Shown here: one piece after another, positions 62,050 to 64,000 of the stretch
Position numbering within the stretch: the first letter of the stretch is position 1
Layout: every line of letters starts with the position of its first letter
NCBI RefSeq assembly: GCF_024158745.1
Contig: NZ_JAMZAW010000002.1
Span: 488,774-552,773, forward strand
DNA: 64,000 bases
Direction of reading: 5' to 3'
Source: Paenibacillus tyrphae
Lineage (GTDB): Bacteria > Bacillota > Bacilli > Paenibacillales > NBRC-103111
Position numbers and translations under genes: made by a program
The notes under the pieces: model-generated
Database searches by the model: none
What the model was told of the DNA's origin: nothing
What the model saw: the letters and a program-made list of their open reading frames with translations, nothing else

Positions 62050-64000
62050 TCAGAATGTAAAATGAATCGTTTCCTGTACCGGCTTGCTTTGCACAAGGCG
62101 GCTTCCGAATTCCAAATCGTTAATGGCCTGCGCAGGATTGCGCCCAATCTCAGCCAGCAACGTTGTAAAATGCCTGGAAAGCAGCTCCACGACCTGCCTG
62201 TTAAACAGCTTCGTTGAATATTCGATGATGCCCAGCAGCCCTTCCTCGGCCACGCTCATCGTTAAAGTCAGATCGAATTTGGCTGTTGCAAGCTCTTGAG
62301 CGTAAGCCTCAAAGGTCAGCGATTCCATGGTTGATTCCTGGCGTTCTAAATTGTCAAACATAAATGCAGCGTCAAAAAGCGGATTGCGGCTCGGATTGCG
62401 CGGAACATTCAAACGTTCCATCAGCTCCTCCAGCGGATATTCCTGATGCTCGAACGCCAGCAAGGTCCGTTCCTTGACTTCTTGCACATAGCTGAGAAAG
62501 CTTTTATCCCTCGCCGGATAATTGCGGAGCGGTATCGTATTGACGAACATGCCAACGATTCCTTCCAGATCGGTGGACAACCGTCCCGCCACCGGCGAGC
62601 CGATAATGATATCTTCCTGGCCGCTGTACTTGGACAACAGCACCGTATAGGCGGCGAGCAGAACCATATACATTGTCGTACCGGTTTCGGCAGCCAGTTT
62701 AAGCAGTAGTTCCGCGGTTTGCGGCTCTACCGTAAATTCGAGATTCGCCCCTTCAAAGCTGCGCTGGGCAGGTCTTGGATAGGCGATAGGCAAATCCAGC
62801 ACCGGCAGCGTACCCGACATATGATCCAGCCAAAACTCCTCTTGCTTGCGGCGGCGCTCGGAAGACGCCGCTTCCTGCTGCCATACGGCGTAATCCTTAT
62901 ACTGAAGCGTGAGTGGAGACGGCTCTTGACCGTTATAGAATTGCGCAACCTCCTGAACGATAATTTGCGACGATACACCGTCGGTAATGATATGGTGCAT
63001 GTCGATCAACAGCAGGTGGCGGGCCGGCTCCAGTTCGATAAGACGCACGCGGATCAGCGGCGGACGCTGCAAGTCAAACGGGCGGACGAAGCTGCGAATA
63101 TGATGATCCGCCTCCGCTTCCGGTATTTGCACAAATTCCAGAATAAAATCGGCATCGTCGTAAACCCGCTGTACGACTTGGCCATCCACGATGCCAAAGC
63201 CGGTTCGCAGCGTCTCATGCCGCTCAATCAGACGAAGGAAAGAGTTCTCCAACCGCCCGCGGTCAAGTTCGCCCTTCACCAAAAGCACGGTCGGCATGTT
63301 GTAGCTCACCTCTCCTCCTGCCTGGTGGCTAAGCAGATAAAGCTGCTTTTGCGTCGATGTTACCGGGTAATACTCCATAACGGGCGCCACCGGAATCGTT
63401 GCATACGCCGATTGCTGCAAGCTCTCTGCTGCTTTTGCCAATTGTTCGATGGTTGGAGCGCGGAACACCTCCCGCAGCGGGATCTGAACATTCATTTCTT
63501 TGTAGATACGCGCCACCATCGCGGTAGCACGCAGCGAATGTCCGCCGATGTCGAAGAAATTGTCCTTGACACCGACCCTCTCCAGTCCCAGCACATCCTG
63601 CCAAATGCGCGCAAGCTGCTTCTCCGTCGGCGTGCGCGGCGCCGCATAATCTTGCCCCGATTGTACAGCTATCTCCGGTGACGGCAGTGCCTTTCGGTCG
63701 ATTTTGCCACTGGCCGTGAGCGGCATCCGCTCGACCTGCACAAAGTACGTCGGCACCATATAGCTTGGCAGCTCTTTCGATAGCGCCTCACGCAATTCGC
63801 CTGCCGTCAGTTCCTGCGATGCCACAAAGTAAGCGCACAGCAGCTTCTGGCCTTGGCCGTCATCGCGGGCCATAACTACGGCCTCCTGTATCGCTTCCAC
63901 AGCCAGCAGCTCCGCTTCAAGCTCGCCCAGCTCGATCCGGTAACCGCGGATTTTCACCTGATGGTCGATCCGGCCCAGGTACTCGATGTTGCCATCGGGC
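62050..64000 (-). CDS. NRPS subunit, 3' part: A (end) - PCP - C (5' end outside window)
   Basis: The frame is open to the right edge (64000), so the N-terminus lies outside. Visible are the last motifs of an adenylation domain (GRIDHQVKIRGYRIELGE, and the A10 region SGKIDRKAL), a carrier domain with GGHSLRATAM, and a complete condensation domain with MHHIITDGVSSQ as the HHxxxDG active site. It ends with the C-domain closing region and a short tail. The condensation domain should pass the growing chain to the valine module encoded downstream. The specificity of the visible adenylation remnant cannot be read. Confidence 0.92.
   Translation of the reverse strand, partial: PDGNIEYLGRIDHQVKIRGYRIELGELEAELLAVEAIQEAVVMARDDGQGQKLLCAYFVASQELTAGELREALSKELPSYMVPTYFVQVERMPLTASGKIDRKALPSPEIAVQSGQDYAAPRTPTEKQLARIWQDVLGLERVGVKDNFFDIGGHSLRATAMVARIYKEMNVQIPLREVFRAPTIEQLAKAAESLQQSAYATIPVAPVMEYYPVTSTQKQLYLLSHQAGGEVSYNMPTVLLVKGELDRGRLENSFLRLIERHETLRTGFGIVDGQVVQRVYDDADFILEFVQIPEAEADHHIRSFVRPFDLQRPPLIRVRLIELEPARHLLLIDMHHIITDGVSSQIIVQEVAQFYNGQEPSPLTLQYKDYAVWQQEAASSERRRKQEEFWLDHMSGTLPVLDLPIAYPRPAQRSFEGANLEFTVEPQTAELLLKLAAETGTTMYMVLLAAYTVLLSKYSGQEDIIIGSPVAGRLSTDLEGIVGMFVNTIPLRNYPARDKSFLSYVQEVKERTLLAFEHQEYPLEELMERLNVPRNPSRNPLFDAAFMFDNLERQESTMESLTFEAYAQELATAKFDLTLTMSVAEEGLLGIIEYSTKLFNRQVVELLSRHFTTLLAEIGRNPAQAINDLEFGSRLVQSKPVQETIHFTF

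Overview
The window looks like a chromosomal segment of a mesophilic, spore-forming Bacillota of the Paenibacillaceae type (Paenibacillus or a close relative). I infer this from moderate-to-high GC in coding DNA, strong GGAGG-type ribosome binding sites, rho-independent terminators after most units, the sporulation gene ytxC beside thrS, T-box and S-box leaders, and many Bacillales families (YugN, YerC, YuzB, YuiC-like, YpcP-like, DUF3055). No rRNA, tRNA or CRISPR array was seen.

Layout. 1-5590: DUF2062 membrane protein, ispH, a histidine kinase/response regulator pair and an HtrA protease, all on the minus strand; the htrA promoter carries a tandem 11-bp repeat. 5636-6187: a non-coding element with long terminal inverted repeats and internal 95-bp tandem repeats, whose edge supplies the stop codon of yugN. 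6680-8135: ammonium transporter with two GlnR/TnrA-like boxes. 8236-13801: five-gene peptide ABC importer (oppDFABC order). 14053-18661: PepF peptidase, small proteins, a 3D-domain murein enzyme and an acyltransferase. 18748-21949: thrS under a T-box, then ytxC. 22161-26430: L,D-transpeptidase, mqnC (futalosine menaquinone route) and an EAL protein. 26796-30380: metA-metI-metC under a SAM riboswitch. 30827-35379: CorA, a coiled-coil protein, an HRDC protein with a possible attenuator, and NhaC.

35577-42057 is an aromatic amino acid catabolic block on the minus strand: phenylalanine dehydrogenase, 4-hydroxyphenylpyruvate dioxygenase, an unassigned 314-residue protein, fumarylacetoacetase, homogentisate dioxygenase and a TrpR-like YerC. 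The maleylacetoacetate isomerase step has no recognised gene here, so the unassigned protein is of interest.

42381-49642 is the most striking region: a compact class I lanthipeptide operon with two paralogous precursors whose cores are regular Cys-aromatic-Ser/Thr-x-x pentads (CYSxx in one, CFTxx in the other), followed by full-length LanB, a LanT without protease domain, and LanC. No leader peptidase, LanFEG immunity or LanRK genes are present. A small AT-rich membrane protein follows.

50186-58398: MerR regulator with an imine-reductase-like enzyme, ilvD, DUF3055, cupin, AraC regulator divergent from an MFS exporter, acyl-CoA thioesterase and a 5'-3' exonuclease. 58753-64000: the end of a non-ribosomal peptide synthetase, with a final valine-type module and thioesterase. 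Two copies of one roughly 210-bp hairpin-rich element (26553-26758 and 51630-51843) each sit between duplicated 24-bp copies of a transcription terminator, which suggests a mobile element that targets terminators.
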